64,000 bases of DNA. Source: Lateolabrax maculatus. Its lineage: Eukaryota > Chordata > Actinopteri > Acropomatiformes > Lateolabracidae. A model generated the notes under the pieces. The model ran no database searches and was not told the DNA's origin. It saw only the letters and a list, made by a program, of their open reading frames with translations. Numbering within the stretch: the first letter of the stretch is position 1; each line of letters begins with the position of its first letter. Of this stretch, positions 50,201 through 62,900 are shown piece by piece. The stretch covers positions 9,905,501 to 9,969,500 of the forward strand of contig CM062218.1 in NCBI GenBank assembly GCA_031216445.1. The letters run 5' to 3'. Made by a program: the position numbers and the translations under genes.

Positions 50201-50917
50201 ACAAGAAGCACCAGAACTGTTTTCTGAGCCAGGAAAAACCCTGATGTTGTGTATCGTATATATTGCTGGTCATTTAGGACCTTGCCAACAGGAAATGAAG
50301 GTGGTTTGTTGATGGGTGATTCATTTCTTGTCATTCAGATTCATTTACATTCTTCACAGTTTTGTCCTAATTCTTCATGATTTTGTGGAACACTGAGTCA
50401 CTTTTTGGCCACAGGCTCGGTGAAACCCTACCTGAGTGGTTGGAGGAAATCGGGCAGGGAGAGATGCACTTTAAATTTAGTCAATTCAGGGAGTGGGTTT
50501 TCTTGATGTCATGTGGTCAATGAAAAACTTTTTTTAATGTAAAGCCGATTAAGAACTATAAGAATTGAATGCTTTTTACATTTTAAATCGATAAAATTCA
50601 AGATGAATTGACTCTAGTCTTAAAAGGAAACCAAACCAAGTTCCTAAATCTTAATTCTCATGTTCAGGCTCATTAGTGTTACTGTTCTGATGTCAGTCAG
50701 TAATGTACTGTCGAGACACGGTTTGACAAACCTAAGAATAGACTATTTATGTTTATGTTTAAGCAGTATTATTCTATCATTTATCCATTTGTGATTCAAA
50801 ATGAAAATAAGCATTTGTACTCCTTAGTACTTAATCTATTTTAACATTTTATTTATTCTAATTTAAGTTTTTTTATGTGTGGATTATTCACTCGCTGTTT
50901 TTTCCCCCCCACTGCAG

Positions 50918-51737
50918 GCGTGTCCACGCATGTTGCCGTTGTCGTCGCTGTGACTTCACCGCTCCTGATTCGTCAGCCCTCCTCGACCATTTTAACTCCG
51001 CCCACTGTCATGAATCCTCTTCCTCATTAACCTCATTGACAACGACCTCCTTACCCACCTCACTGACGCCTTCGTTAACACTCTCAGCCAATGGCTGCTC
51101 AGCTCCCTCTACCTTAGCCATTAAAGAAGAAAGCAAGGGGGATCTTCGCCTCCTCTACTCCCTTGCACCGCCTGAGGGAAGGTTGGCAGAAGGAAGCAGA
51201 GAAGAGGCAGGAGGGGTGGTAAAAAGTGAGGGAGGTGAGGAGAAAGAAAGAGAGCGGGAGAAAGGCTGGGTTCTTGGGGAGACAAGAGGACTAGGAGAAA
51301 GAGGAAGTGAGCAGGCCCACGGTTTACTCTGGGTGCCCAAGGAGCGAATGGGACCCGAAAGAGGAGTAGAAAGAGGAACGGGAGGTGGGAGCCCCTCTCT
51401 TTTCTCCTCCCCCCTCTCATTGTCATTTGTGTCAGCCAATCATGAGGCCTCGCAGCAGAAAAGAGGCGTGTCTTCACCTAGCATGGTTTACCTGGGAGAC
51501 ACCAAGTCGTTTTTGGGAGATACCAAGTCGTTTTTGGGAGACGCCAAGCTGTACGGAGGAGGAAGGCCAGGAGGAGCAACTGGTGGAGGTGGAGGGGAGA
51601 AACAGATCCAGATGCCCCCTCAGCAGTACACAGGAGGAGGAGGGAGTGGTGGTGGTGGAGGAGGAGGAGGAGGAGGAGGAGGAGGACAGGAGACGAAAGG
51701 CGGAGCCGCTAAAGAGGAGTCCCAATCCCTGCTAAGG
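50918..51737 (+). CDS. trps1: trps1 seventh coding exon in window: end of finger 6, finger 7, SUMO sites and Gly-rich linker up to the GATA finger
   Basis: The acceptor AG is at 50916-50917 (ccactgcag). Base 50918 completes Arg691, so finger 6 gains H694. Finger 7 is C699, C702, H715 and H720 (CRRCDFTAPDSSALLDHFNSAH). IKEE at 759-762 and VKSE further on match the TRPS1 repression-region SUMO sites (human IKEEPK and VKRE as I recall). A 7-residue unit, GDTKSFL, is repeated twice with a degenerate third copy (residues 884-904). Before the end lies a run of four Gly, Ser and then fourteen Gly encoded by (GGN)n. The exon ends in KEESQSLLR, the residues just before the GATA finger in TRPS1, at donor GT 51738 in phase 0. 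In total 2892 coding bases, or 964 codons, are in the window. Confidence 0.95.
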
Positions 51738-52382
51738 GTAAGGTGGAACATGTGCACACCCTCCCTCTTCTCTCATTCTGTATATTCCTGTTTCACATTC
51801 AACTCATTCTTTCATTTAGAGTAATTTTTCTTCTTTGTCTCATTTGTACTGTGATTTTAGATTTTAGCTCTGACTCTCTGAATGAAGGCCTTTGTAGCGA
51901 GATCTCTGCAGCCATATCCTACCTGCTGGGAGCATTAGTTGTCAAAGTGCTTCTATTAGTTGCTTTCATCTTTGTTTCCTTTGAATGAGATGTGAAGATT
52001 AGACCTCATACAGAGAGCAGCTACAAGGAAATCTGTAATTCATGAGCACTTGCGGAGATTGACGTCCGTGTGTGTGTGTGTGCGTGTGTGTTTCCATGAC
52101 ATAATTTAATTTCCCATAAGTTGTATTCATCTTTTTTTAAATTAAATTTAAACTCACAACTCTGAGAAACTTGCCTGTTGCCACAGCAACGGGGAGGCAA
52201 ACTGACAGTTCCCATGGTTACCACCTGTCAGTCAGTTCCCTCATACTACTTTGTGGCCCACAATGCTTTTCACTTCACAGTGATGTCATGGACTGGCAGG
52301 AACAAACTGTGGTTTGGCAGCACCACAGAGCTTATTGGCTATGATCACATTAGATCAGAATAGAATGAACTGTGTGTGCATG

Positions 52383-52384
<2 letters not shown>

Positions 52385-52440
<56 letters not shown>
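52385..52440. repeat. (TG)n microsatellite
   Basis: A pure run of 56 bases. Confidence 0.98.
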
Positions 52441-52442
<2 letters not shown>

Positions 52443-52588
52443 CGCGCATAGTGTCAGGGCACTGACATGGGTCTATGTAAGTGGTATTATTGAGTGTGAG
52501 AGTGTTGTTCGTCGTGTGTGTACGCACATATCGGTGTGTGAGCTGAGTGTGTGGCTTCTTTGTATAAGTTGTGGGTTGGTCTATTGCA

Positions 52589-52591
<3 letters not shown>

Positions 52592-52632
<41 letters not shown>
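52592..52632. repeat. Compound (GT)n(GA)n microsatellite
   Basis: GT units run directly into GA units. Confidence 0.96.
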
Positions 52633-52979
52633 GTGTTGGCAGTGACTTGGCAGACTGGGCAGGGTGGGGCAGCAAGAGGTTTACTCATTATCGTGGGTGG
52701 GGCAGTGTGTGTCTGAGGGAACGAGAGAAAGTGAGACAGCGAGAGACACTGCGTGCGTGAGAGAGAAAGGGAGGAACAGTGAGATGAAGAGAGGGAGATA
52801 TGGACAGTCAAATGGAGATAAAAGTATGTAGCAAAAAATGTAACCCCTTAACATACAGTTCTCCCCTTTGTTCCCCTTAAAGAAAAAAAATAGTAAGTAA
52901 TAGTGACCAACATTTAACTCTCTCTGAAGTCATAAATTGTAAGTTTTACATTTCGGTTGTAACAAACCAGTGATACCGT

Positions 52980-53220
52980 GTGAATTAGTGAGCTTTACAA
53001 GTGTTGGAAGGCCGTTTTTATTCATTTTGGATGCAACCAGGCTAGCTGTTTCCCATTGGTTCCAGTCTTTATGCTAAGCTAAGCTAACAGTGTCCTGATT
53101 CTAGCTCCGTACTTATCACATAAACATGTGATTGACATGGATCTTGTCATCTAACTCCTGGAAAGAAAGCAAAAGCACATATTTCCCAAACTGTTGAGCT
53201 ATTCAATTAAGTATCATTAA
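52980..53220 (+). repeat. Abundant percomorph interspersed repeat (CCAGTCTTTATGCTAAGCTAAGC type)
   Basis: GTGAGCTTTACAAGTGTTGG, CCAGGCTAGCTGTTTCCC, TTTATGCTAAGCTAAGCTAA, ATCTAACTCCTGGAAAGAAA and ATTTCCCAAACTGTTGAGCT occur in the order of a repeat that I recognise from percomorph genomes. Confidence 0.8.
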
Positions 53221-56200
53221 AAAAAAACATCTTATTCCACACTGCCTGACAGTATCATATACATTATGTATCAGTTTGTTTCAAAACTTTATTTAAAGCT
53301 ATATGATATTTACCCTGAGGGAAATAGTCAAAGCCAAGAATCAATGTTTCATAGAAAAACAGACCACTGTCGTTTTTTAAACAAATTTTGGCTGCACATT
53401 GTGAGTAATATATGCTCTTTGCTGCTATCTTTCTCCCTCTCACTCCTCTCACTGCACAGTATTTATTCTCAGTTTCCATGGCATGCACTGACACGTCTAA
53501 CACACACAAATATACCACACACACACACACACACACGCACACACACATACGCACAAAGGCTGAGGTTGACTCATCACTGGGCAGAGTAAGGGAGGGGCAC
53601 TAATGCAAAGGATCATCTGAAATAGCTTAGTACACACACACACACACACACACACATATATTGACACTTGAGGACACGCATACGCACCCACGCAGAAGTT
53701 TAGTTCAATTTAAATGCGGCCTTTGACGCATCAGGGCAGAGTCTGAATTATAAAAGGTGAATCCGCCCAAAATACAAATTGACTGTTTGTAAATGGCAAG
53801 TGAGAAGTAGTGAGGGAGTGCTATGAGGAGAGAGGGAGGGGTTGAAGGAAGAGGAGGAGGAAGAGCAATGATAGAAGGATGAAAGGAGTGGGTTAGTAGG
53901 GAGGAAGCAAAGGATTAAAAAGTGACAAAAGTAGAAACAAATGGCCAAACTCGTATTTCATCTAAACACGTGTGTTTTCTTTATGTGTGTGTGTGTGTGT
54001 GTGGTTCTGCACTTGTGTGTGTTTCCGCCCTCCTCACTTATTCTTTCTATTCTCCCCTGCATTGATCTGTCCCTCCCTTTTTCTTTTCATTCTTTTTTCT
54101 TTCATTTCCCTTCTTTTCCTCAAAGGACAACTCACCTGATACACAGGAATCGATACACACCTCACACACACAAAAGCTTTCGGGCGTGCGCACACATACA
54201 CACATAGAATCTGAGTTCTTAGTATTCTGGTGTGGCCGGCTTTTTGCTTTGCGGAGAGGAGAGAATACTTTGTTTTGAAAGGGCTGATCTATAATTGCTG
54301 CACAGTGTTGAGACATTGCCCTGCTATTGGCTTTGTTTTCATAGTGATGTATTACATTGAAGACATTTTCTCAGTCTGAAATTGTATTTTCTGACTTTTT
54401 GACTGACTGTATTAGGCAAGGATAGAAAGCATATACGATTTAGAGATGAAATTAAAGTAAAAGCTTGGTTGACGTTTTCGTTTACAAATGGAATGAGACA
54501 GACTTTGAGTAATGGTGGTTTACCGAGTTAAGCGGGGCTGAGAAAGGTCCGCCTCTGAGCCAAACATATGTGAACACATGTGGATATACCCAAACATATG
54601 TGAGTTGACCCGAAATTTAAATCATCTAATAAATTCCAGACTGTGTTTTCAAAGAGAATTCCACCTCAAGGACAGCAGAGAAGGGTAGATAAATGGAAGC
54701 AAGCAGAGAAGGGAAGAGATTGTGGATGTGACCCTACAAACACAACATAATTGTGTTCATCTTATGTGGTCATAATGTAATACTGACATGTGAACCTTCA
54801 GGGTTTTAAAAGTCCCATGCGTGACATTCAATTCCATTTGAGTCGAGAGACAACAGAGAAAATAGAGAGACAAACTGAGAGAGATAAACGGGAATGTGTG
54901 CTTTCAGCAGATCAGAGAAGAGTTTCATTAAAGTTTCTCTCGTTTACATTTCTGCCCGACGGAGCTAATTATGTTTAAAAGACACACACAACACACACAG
55001 ACACACAGAGCTGTATTTCCATAAAGTTCTCATTACTTTTCGTTCTATTTCCCTTCTTTCCTCTTTCCTTGCGTAAATTCATGCGTGTCAGTGTGCATCT
55101 GTGCGGCTGTGTGTGCTTTCTACTGCTTGTGTACTTAATTATGTGCGATGTGTCTGCATTTGTATTCTGTCTGAGTGTGTGCGTGACTGTTTAAGTGTGT
55201 GTGTGTGTGTTTTGTAAGGAAATGAAAGCATGAATTGAACTTATTTTCCGTGCTGATAATTTAACATCACTTTATATCCGCTACAGGAAATTATGGAGCT
55301 TATGCTTAAGTCAGTGTGTGCGTGTGTGTATTTGTCACTATGTTTCTGTGCTCAATGCTTTTTTAAAGACAAAGAAGGGGAAAAAAACTTAACTGATCTT
55401 ATGTGTTATCTGAATGTTGTCTTTATATTTCCTGGCCCTTTGCACTCTCACTCTAAAATCATAAAACCAACCACTTTAAATGGCCTTTAATTATTTTCAA
55501 AGGCTGGACAAGTTTATTATGACAGATATATCCCTGTCATAGTATGTCAACCTTTAAGTAACGAAAACCTGCAGTCCAGAAAAAATTAGTTTAAAATCAT
55601 TTTAAAAGCGTCAGAGAGCTCTGACAAGTTTATATTTCAACTGTAAAATGTCCCACAGAGTACATATCTTGGTGACAAATGAGCAAAATGAAGGGACCCT
55701 GATCAAATGTTTGTGTATGTTATGTGTTGGTATTAAACTGACCTTTTACGACAATCTCGTAATGCTGGCAGTATACAATGAGCGCTATCCAGTCATCATT
55801 GAGAGTCCATGGTTGCTTAATCTCTTCATTTGTTGATGTGGAGGTTTCGGCTTAGGGTGACAGTGCAGGCAACCAAGGATGCACAAGTAAGCTGTATATG
55901 CCATTGATTCAATACCAGCTATGAACAGCTCAATACTGACTTCTCCAGCAGCAATTACACATCAATACAGCAGTCTGAGCTCAAAAGTGCATTTTCTACA
56001 GACATCCTTGGAAATGGAGCTCACAGATGAGGATGCTCTGCTAAAGACTAGTTTCCTATATGCAGTCACTTTTGGAAAACGTAAAAGTGGTGTCTTTATT
56101 GGTTGTAGTTGCTGAGGTAGTTGCAGTTTATGTGCGTGTGCGCGCGTGTGTATGTCTGTCTGCGTGTCTGTGTGTGTCTGTCTGTGTGTGTGTCGGAAAA

Positions 56201-57059
56201 AGGGAAGACCTACTGATATTCACCAAACTGCTCTCCCTCTCTACACACACACTCAGACAGAGTTGTCTGTTCTAGGCTGTACAGTTTGTTTGTGTAGCAG
56301 TCACATTTCCCATCAGGACATAGACTCAAATAAACACAGCCATGCTGGAAAGAAGAAAAAAAAAAAGTGTGTGTGTGTGTGTGGTAGCACGTGTGTGTGG
56401 TAATGTGCCTAGTGTATAAAATCCAGGCTGTGTTTAGTGTAACAGAAACATAATCAGACAACCTGTTTGCTTTAATTTTGACCTGAGTGGATTTGTGTGT
56501 CTGTCGGTGGAAATACTGGTGGACAAGCTTGTGTGTGAGCATGTGTGTGTTACTGTGTGTGCCACAGTTATGACCCATGTGTGGCTTTACGCTGTGTGAC
56601 AGTCCACAGCAGTCTCATTGTCTGCTAGGAATATTACATTTGGCTTGAAAAACAAATTACACCATTTTAACCACATTTAGACCCATTTTGGCTTTTCCAC
56701 ACATGCCTCGCTCTCGCACACATATTACAGCTGACAACATGCATAGTGGGAAGGTGACAGCCTGGCATTTTTGGCTCACACTAATCAAGAAGTAGCTTAT
56801 TTGCTTGACTATATCTTGGCTTGTGTTTGGAAGTTAATCCTTTTTTCAAGTGTGCTTTGAATTCTCTGATTGACTGATTCCGACTCGGGTTAGAAAAAAC
56901 ATAAATAGTCAAATGTTCCTTCTCAACCTGCGTGGGAAACATGACTTTTTACATCACACCATTCAGAATCTGTAAAGTCAGTCATCAATCATAGAAAAGT
57001 ACACTAAATGGACTTTAAAATCCCAGGATTTGCCAGTGTGTTTTTTTGGGTGGGTTAAT

Positions 57060-57260
57060 TTTTGGCAGCATGGTGGTTGGTGATGTCCCTCAACTGAAAG
57101 CTGAGGCTCAATCCCCTGTTGCCTGACGTTTCTCCTCCACTGAAGTGTCCTTGAGCAACACATTGAATTCTTATTTGCTCCAGGGTTGCTGCTGGATAGC
57201 TGACCCTGCAGTTGACCTTCCTGTGGAGGGGAGGCAGCAAGATGAAGAATTACTCCTTCA
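57060..57260 (-). repeat. Teleost interspersed repeat fragment
   Basis: CACTGAAGTGTCCTTGAGCA followed by CTCCAGGGTTGCTGCTGGAT matches a common fish repeat. Its core is the inverse of the one at 18734-18749. Confidence 0.6.
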
Positions 57261-57604
57261 GGAATCAGTGGAGTTTTAAAACAGACTTTCCTGTGATTGT
57301 CTAAACTTTACAGGTATACAGTGAATTGTCCTATTTACGACAAACCGCACCAATCTGGCGCAAAAGTAGGAAAAACCATTAGAAGTACTTAGGATTTATT
57401 TTTTGCATCATCCTCTAGATTAAGTATGATTATACAAGAATCTTGATCGGAAATGAATTGACACAAAAAACAGAACCAACTGACTTAATTTCTTTCTGAA
57501 TGATGCAGTAGTTTATATCTAATGACATCATGTAATATGATATAATTAGTTTGACTTGAGCCTAACATGCCGTCTATTCAGATATCTTCTCTTTCCAGTG
57601 AGTA

Positions 57605-57658
57605 TTTCATTGGTTCAGACACATGTCACTTACACGCACAGCCTTTTCATTGGTTCAG
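57605..57658. repeat. Direct repeat TTTCATTGGTTCAG, 40-bp period, with CCAAT-type cores
   Basis: The exact 14-bp copies are at 57605-57618 and 57645-57658, each with ATTGG (inverted CCAAT). GAACCAACC follows about 40 bases later. Confidence 0.85.
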
Positions 57659-57990
57659 CTGGGAGCCCATGACACAGATGTTCCACCCTCCCCGCCAGTG
57701 AACCAACCAGGTGTTTTTCATCATGTTGACATGGCAACGGTAAAACACAGTGGTTATTTTAGCTCCTAGCTGTAATTTAGACGTTTACATCAATTACTGT
57801 TACAATCAACTTACACACACACTACTGGAAGTGTGTGTATGTATGTGTGCATATGTGTGTATTTCTCAGTGTTTTTCTTCCATGGCTTACACATCCAGTC
57901 CCTCAGTCCTTGTATGTTTCTCTTTGTTGCTCTCTCTCTCTCTATCTCTCTTTTTTTTTGTGTAAGGTGGGAGCAATTCACCACAGGCTA

Positions 57991-58004
57991 TATGTATGTA
58001 TGTA

Positions 58005-58066
<62 letters not shown>

Positions 58067-58076
58067 TGTTTGTGTC
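57991..58076. repeat. (TATG)n / (TG)n microsatellite
   Basis: TATG units followed by TG units with TA interruptions. Confidence 0.95.
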
Positions 58077-59286
58077 CGCGCATGTGGATATGTGCGCGCA
58101 TGCAGACATGCATATGCGTGTGTGTTCACATATGGAACCAATATTGAGACCAGATGATCATTTTGCTACAACAAGACCTCTACACGCAAAGCTAGCCAGC
58201 TACACACACACTCTCTCACACACACACACACACACACAGAAATGCATTGGGTACACCATTCTGGCAGCACTTGTGTAATTAGGAAGCTGATTGGTTAGAT
58301 TAAATGTCCATCTGACCCCTGACCAATAGTTAATTTGAAAACGCTGCTTGCCTTCCCCTTTCCTCTTCTGGCTCTCCTGGCTCGTCCCTCCTTTCCTTCC
58401 CTCATCTCTTCTTTTAATCTGAAGTTCTTTCACACAATCAGGCCTTTTCGCTTTCGGTTATAGTGACTGATGCAATTTGACAAACGAGAGAAGTAGGCTG
58501 AATAAAGTTTATGTAAAAATTGTTCCAGTAAATGACTGAGAGTAGCTTGACGAATGACCTAACAGAAACACCTAATACAGAACAATCTGTTTAACATATC
58601 AAAATAAAGAGTTCCCTTTTGAACTGGCATTTCAGCGAAAGGATCCTTCTCAAAGAGTTAAGGTGGGCGGGGGAGTGCTCGAACACAGCTATCAATTGGT
58701 TCACATCATGCAAGTTGGAAAAAAAAAAAAACACTTCTAAGGAGAGGCGCTGTGCTGATCACCTGCCAAACCACAACAGAAAAACAATGAGTGATAAGAA
58801 GCCCAGGTAATCCAATCTGCATTCCCACCTACATTGCATTTCTCCTCCCTTGTGACACAACTGACATCCTTTGTGTGTCTTACATTCTGGCCAAGTTTGA
58901 GTCTGGAAGATGGGAGTAATTATGAGAGCAGCACACCTCCTTCACTGCAACGAGAAAGCAGATTTAGTACAGAATCTAAAGGAGCACTGCCTACATTCAC
59001 ACTCACACCACAGAGGCGCACACACTCACAGCCACACACGCTCTCAAACATATACAGTACATGCACGCACGCACAGCGGCTCGACCAGTCATTTTGACAC
59101 TTTAATCCACTTTACTTTAGGACATCTAGTCACACCTTGCTCTGGTGTGTGTGTGTGTGAAAGAGAGTGAGAAAGTGCGTGTGTTTGTGAGCGAGCAATG
59201 CCATGGCAACCTTGGCGGTCCAAGGCCCTCTTGGCAAGGTAGCAGTATGGCTCTGGGCACGTGCACGTGCAGCACACTGTGGCATC

Positions 59287-59288
<2 letters not shown>

Positions 59289-59362
<74 letters not shown>
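59289..59362. repeat. (TG)n microsatellite, longest in window
   Basis: A pure run of about 74 bases. Confidence 0.98.
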
Positions 59363-59363
<1 letters not shown>

Positions 59364-59872
59364 ATGCTTGGGTGCATGTGTGAATGGAATGTAGAGGAGA
59401 TTTTCACTTTTAACTCCACTCAGTGGAAGCACGCATCCACCCTCAAACTTATAATACACTCACACACACTCATAGTGCCATGCATTCTTGATATGGGGTG
59501 AAAGCTTGAGGATACGTCAGTTTTCTCTCTCCATCTGTCTCTCTGTCTCCCCCTTAACTCCCCCCTTTTCCTCTGTCTGTCTCCCCCTCTTTGTCCCCTG
59601 TGAGGTCTTCACTCATTAGGAATTCTTCACTAGTGTGTTGGTGTGTGTGTGTGTGTGTGCGCCTCTGCGAGCGTGTTTATGAATTCTGCTCCACTGGCAT
59701 GATGCATCTTGTATACCCAATTTCCCTTAAGACCATTTGTCTTTTGTTCTCTTTCTCTCTCTCTCTGTATCTGGCTGTACAACACAACAGGACCCGACAC
59801 AACTGAGCACAGCTTCAACTGTTCAAGACTTGTTTGCTCCCAGAGTACATATCGACTTGTATTGTGTTTCTG

Positions 59873-59945
59873 TGGCCCTGTGTAGCTCAGTGGATAGAGC
59901 CAAAGCTAAAGACATTATAGTCCGGTTGAGCTGTGATAGTCTTGT
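59873..59945 (+). repeat. tRNA-like (SINE or tRNA relic) A-box sequence
   Basis: TAGCTCAGTGGATAGAGC (59883-59900) fits a tRNA D-arm/A box very well. The following GGTTGAGCT is only a poor B box and no acceptor stem pairs, so this is at best a relic or chance match. Confidence 0.3.
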
Positions 59946-62900
59946 TTTTGTTCTGTCTTTATAGCTAAGAAGTTTTGATGAGAGCCACAGAAAGACTGAG
60001 TTTGCTCAAGTTGCTTTTTTTTTTTTTCATGCCACTGCCTCTCCAGTACATTTAATAAGTGCAAACTACGTCAAATTTCCTCACATATAACACAGGTAAG
60101 ACTAATCCTGATCATTGTGGACTGAATTTATAGGCTTTACTTTTAAACATTGTGTTCCCACAAAATGAAGCCTGAAAGATGCGTGTTTTAATGCAAAATT
60201 TGAGAGTTATATAAATAAAACTGAGTTAAACACTAAACAGATACAAGATTCACTTTAGTCACAGTCTGACACAATCAACCTGTAGTGTCAGTATGATGCT
60301 TCCTGTTGATATTGATGTCGTAATCCTGTGCATTTTTTAGTGTGATTTTTTTTTTTACCTGTATATTTTAAAATATTTGTATTGACATAGGCCTGTATTT
60401 TGGTCGGTGAGAGGTTAAAGGTCAAAAGTGCGTCCCTTTTTCTATTAAGGAACACTCTTATCTCACTTTACTTTCCAGTTTGTTAAAATTATATGTTTTT
60501 ATTGGTGAATGTTCATAGTCTTACTTGAAAATCTGTTCTTTATATGTGCGATGTGACTCACACATATAGGACTTGAACCACATTTTAAAATGCTTTTCAG
60601 AATGGTGTTTTATTTCAAGAGAGGAAAAAGAGAGATTGTAAAATGAGTTATATTGCGAGAGAGAGAGAGACAAAAGGTGAGAGAGTACTATGTGCTGCTT
60701 AACATCCGTTTAATAATTACGTAATTTGTGTATGTGTGTGTACTGTTGCTTGTGCTGTTACTTGAAGGTGCGTCATTGCTGCAGATGTTTGGCTTCTGAG
60801 GTTGTGCAGACACACACACACACACACACACACAGACGCTTTGACACAAACATTCACACAGTCAGGTCCCCTAGTCCCATCTATCCTGTTCTTTAATAGA
60901 CCAGGTGCAGCCAAACAATGGGTGTGTGCAAGCATGCCCCTGTGGGTGTGTGTCTGTGTGTATGTGTCACTCTGAACTACTGCTGTGCTCACATGTCCTT
61001 GAGCTTTTTTTTTTGTTTTTTTTTTTTCAAGTTGTCTTTATGATTTTGCTGCATAAATATCTAACAACTAGACTCACAAAAGGAGATCTCACAAAACACA
61101 CACAGTCACTCACACAGTGTCTATGAAGGCTGGCTGTATCTGTGGTCTATGTTTGTTTCCCATTAGAGGATAACATAGCAACTGGCCTCATGTGTCCACT
61201 CACAACAGATCAACACAGTCACAACACTGTTATCTCTTCTCCTCTTAGAAATGTTGGAACAATGATCCATCTTTCCAACTGTTACAGGATATTCTTCCGT
61301 TATTTAAGCCAAGTTTAATAGGATTCACTTTCAGCCCTGCTTTTATTCCTGAATTTGGGGTTCAGGTCACTGAGATAATCAAACCCATTTTAGAGAGAAA
61401 ATCCTCTCTGAAAGTGGATCCATGTTATTCCTTTGATCTAACATAGCTCACTGATTAAGAACTACTCCCTCTCTCAAAGCCACAGCCCTGAGAGTCGCAG
61501 CTTTAATGTTTGATGCTACCAAGAGACTTGTGAACTACCCTGACAATAAATCAGCCATGCAAACTCCTCACCTCTTTGGCAAAATTTGCCATTTTGAGTT
61601 CAACGTAGGTCACCTACGAGATGGGGGATGGTGGAATGGAATTCTAATTCTGTGGTTCAATCAATGCCACATTGGACTCTTGCATGTAGGACTTGTTAGT
61701 TGGCAATTATGATTGTAAACTGAGTTGCATTTAAGCAATATGCTGTGAGTCTAGTTTTCTCTGGTAAGCAGTGTACATGTCTAGGGCTTTTATTGTGTTC
61801 TGTAATGCGCTGCTTTGACAAGGGGAAGGAGTAATATGTTTTGCAATTGTGGTTCAGACTACTGAGCCTCTGTGCTATTATTTTAAAGGTGCAACTCAAC
61901 CCTAGACTACATGATTAATAATGTTTACTTAATAACGTGATGCAAGTAGCCAGTTTGTGTTGGTCAACGATCTTTATCTGCAACTATGCAGAAATACTGA
62001 GTTCTAACAGAATGAAAAATAAAAATGAAGCTGCGCAGCATTTGAAAAATGATTTAGAATTCAAATGTCAATATTATGAATGAAAGTTCAAATATCCAAA
62101 CTTTTCGGTACATCCTTAGTGTTTCATGCTGCATACAGCTAAAAGTGACATACAACCACACCTATATAGATATGTATGGCTATAGCAAACACACACACCT
62201 TGCAAACAGATGAACATATGTGAAAGATCACCATTATTTAAAGCCCCCTATTTGCAGATCAACCAGGAAACAAGTGTTACATTACCTCAAGACCACCAAG
62301 AGAGTGAGCAGTACAGAGGAAGAGCGAGAGAGAAAAAAAGACAATGCCAAAGAGACAAGAGTAAGAGTCTGAGAGACAGAAAGAGCAGGGAGAGACAACA
62401 AAGACAGGCAGATGAGAGAGAAGACACAGGGAGAACGAGTAGAGAGAAATAAAGGCAGACAGAGAAAGAAAAAGGGAGCAGCTGCCAAGCTCTGAGTGGG
62501 GTTAAGCATCACCACAAGTACAGCCTAATAAGGTCTGAAAGTGTGCACACGCACACACACATACACACAGACCTGGCCAGTGTTCAAAATCAGTGTTTCT
62601 GAAGTAAGCAACAGTAAGCAGTAACTCACGTCTGCCCCCAGAGCCTCCAAAGATGAATACTGTTGTGATGCATAATGTTGAAATCTTGTGGAAGAGTTTT
62701 CGTGACCTTACACTGCATGCTATTTGAAGCCATTCAGTTATAGACTAATTTCCAAGTCTAGCAGAATTATTCAGGCAGAGCTGTCTTACCAGCCTTTTCC
62801 ATCTTGCCTTTCTGACAAAAGAAAACAGATTTAATATTACCATGCATATTTTGTCTTGAAAAAAAGAAGTTTACACTCTTACAAAATCAACTTCTAGGTA

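Larger units (their letters stand above)
45017..50917 (+). other. trps1 intron of 5901 bp interrupting zinc finger 6
   Basis: A GT-AG intron, phase 2. It contains a (TG)n-(TA)n tract at 45071-45118, a region at about 46050-46320 that may be an old interspersed repeat, a polypurine tract at 47030-47240, and an exact 18-bp direct repeat at 49182-49199 and 49331-49348. No coding exon was seen. Confidence 0.85.

Noticed and set aside
51121..51477. 118-residue minus-strand frame over the seventh coding exon
   Set aside because: It is a shadow of the purine-rich trps1 coding strand, with Leu/Pro/Ser low complexity and no homology.
59883..59900. Functional tRNA gene
   Set aside because: The A box is good, but there is no proper B box, no acceptor-stem pairing and no anticodon arm.
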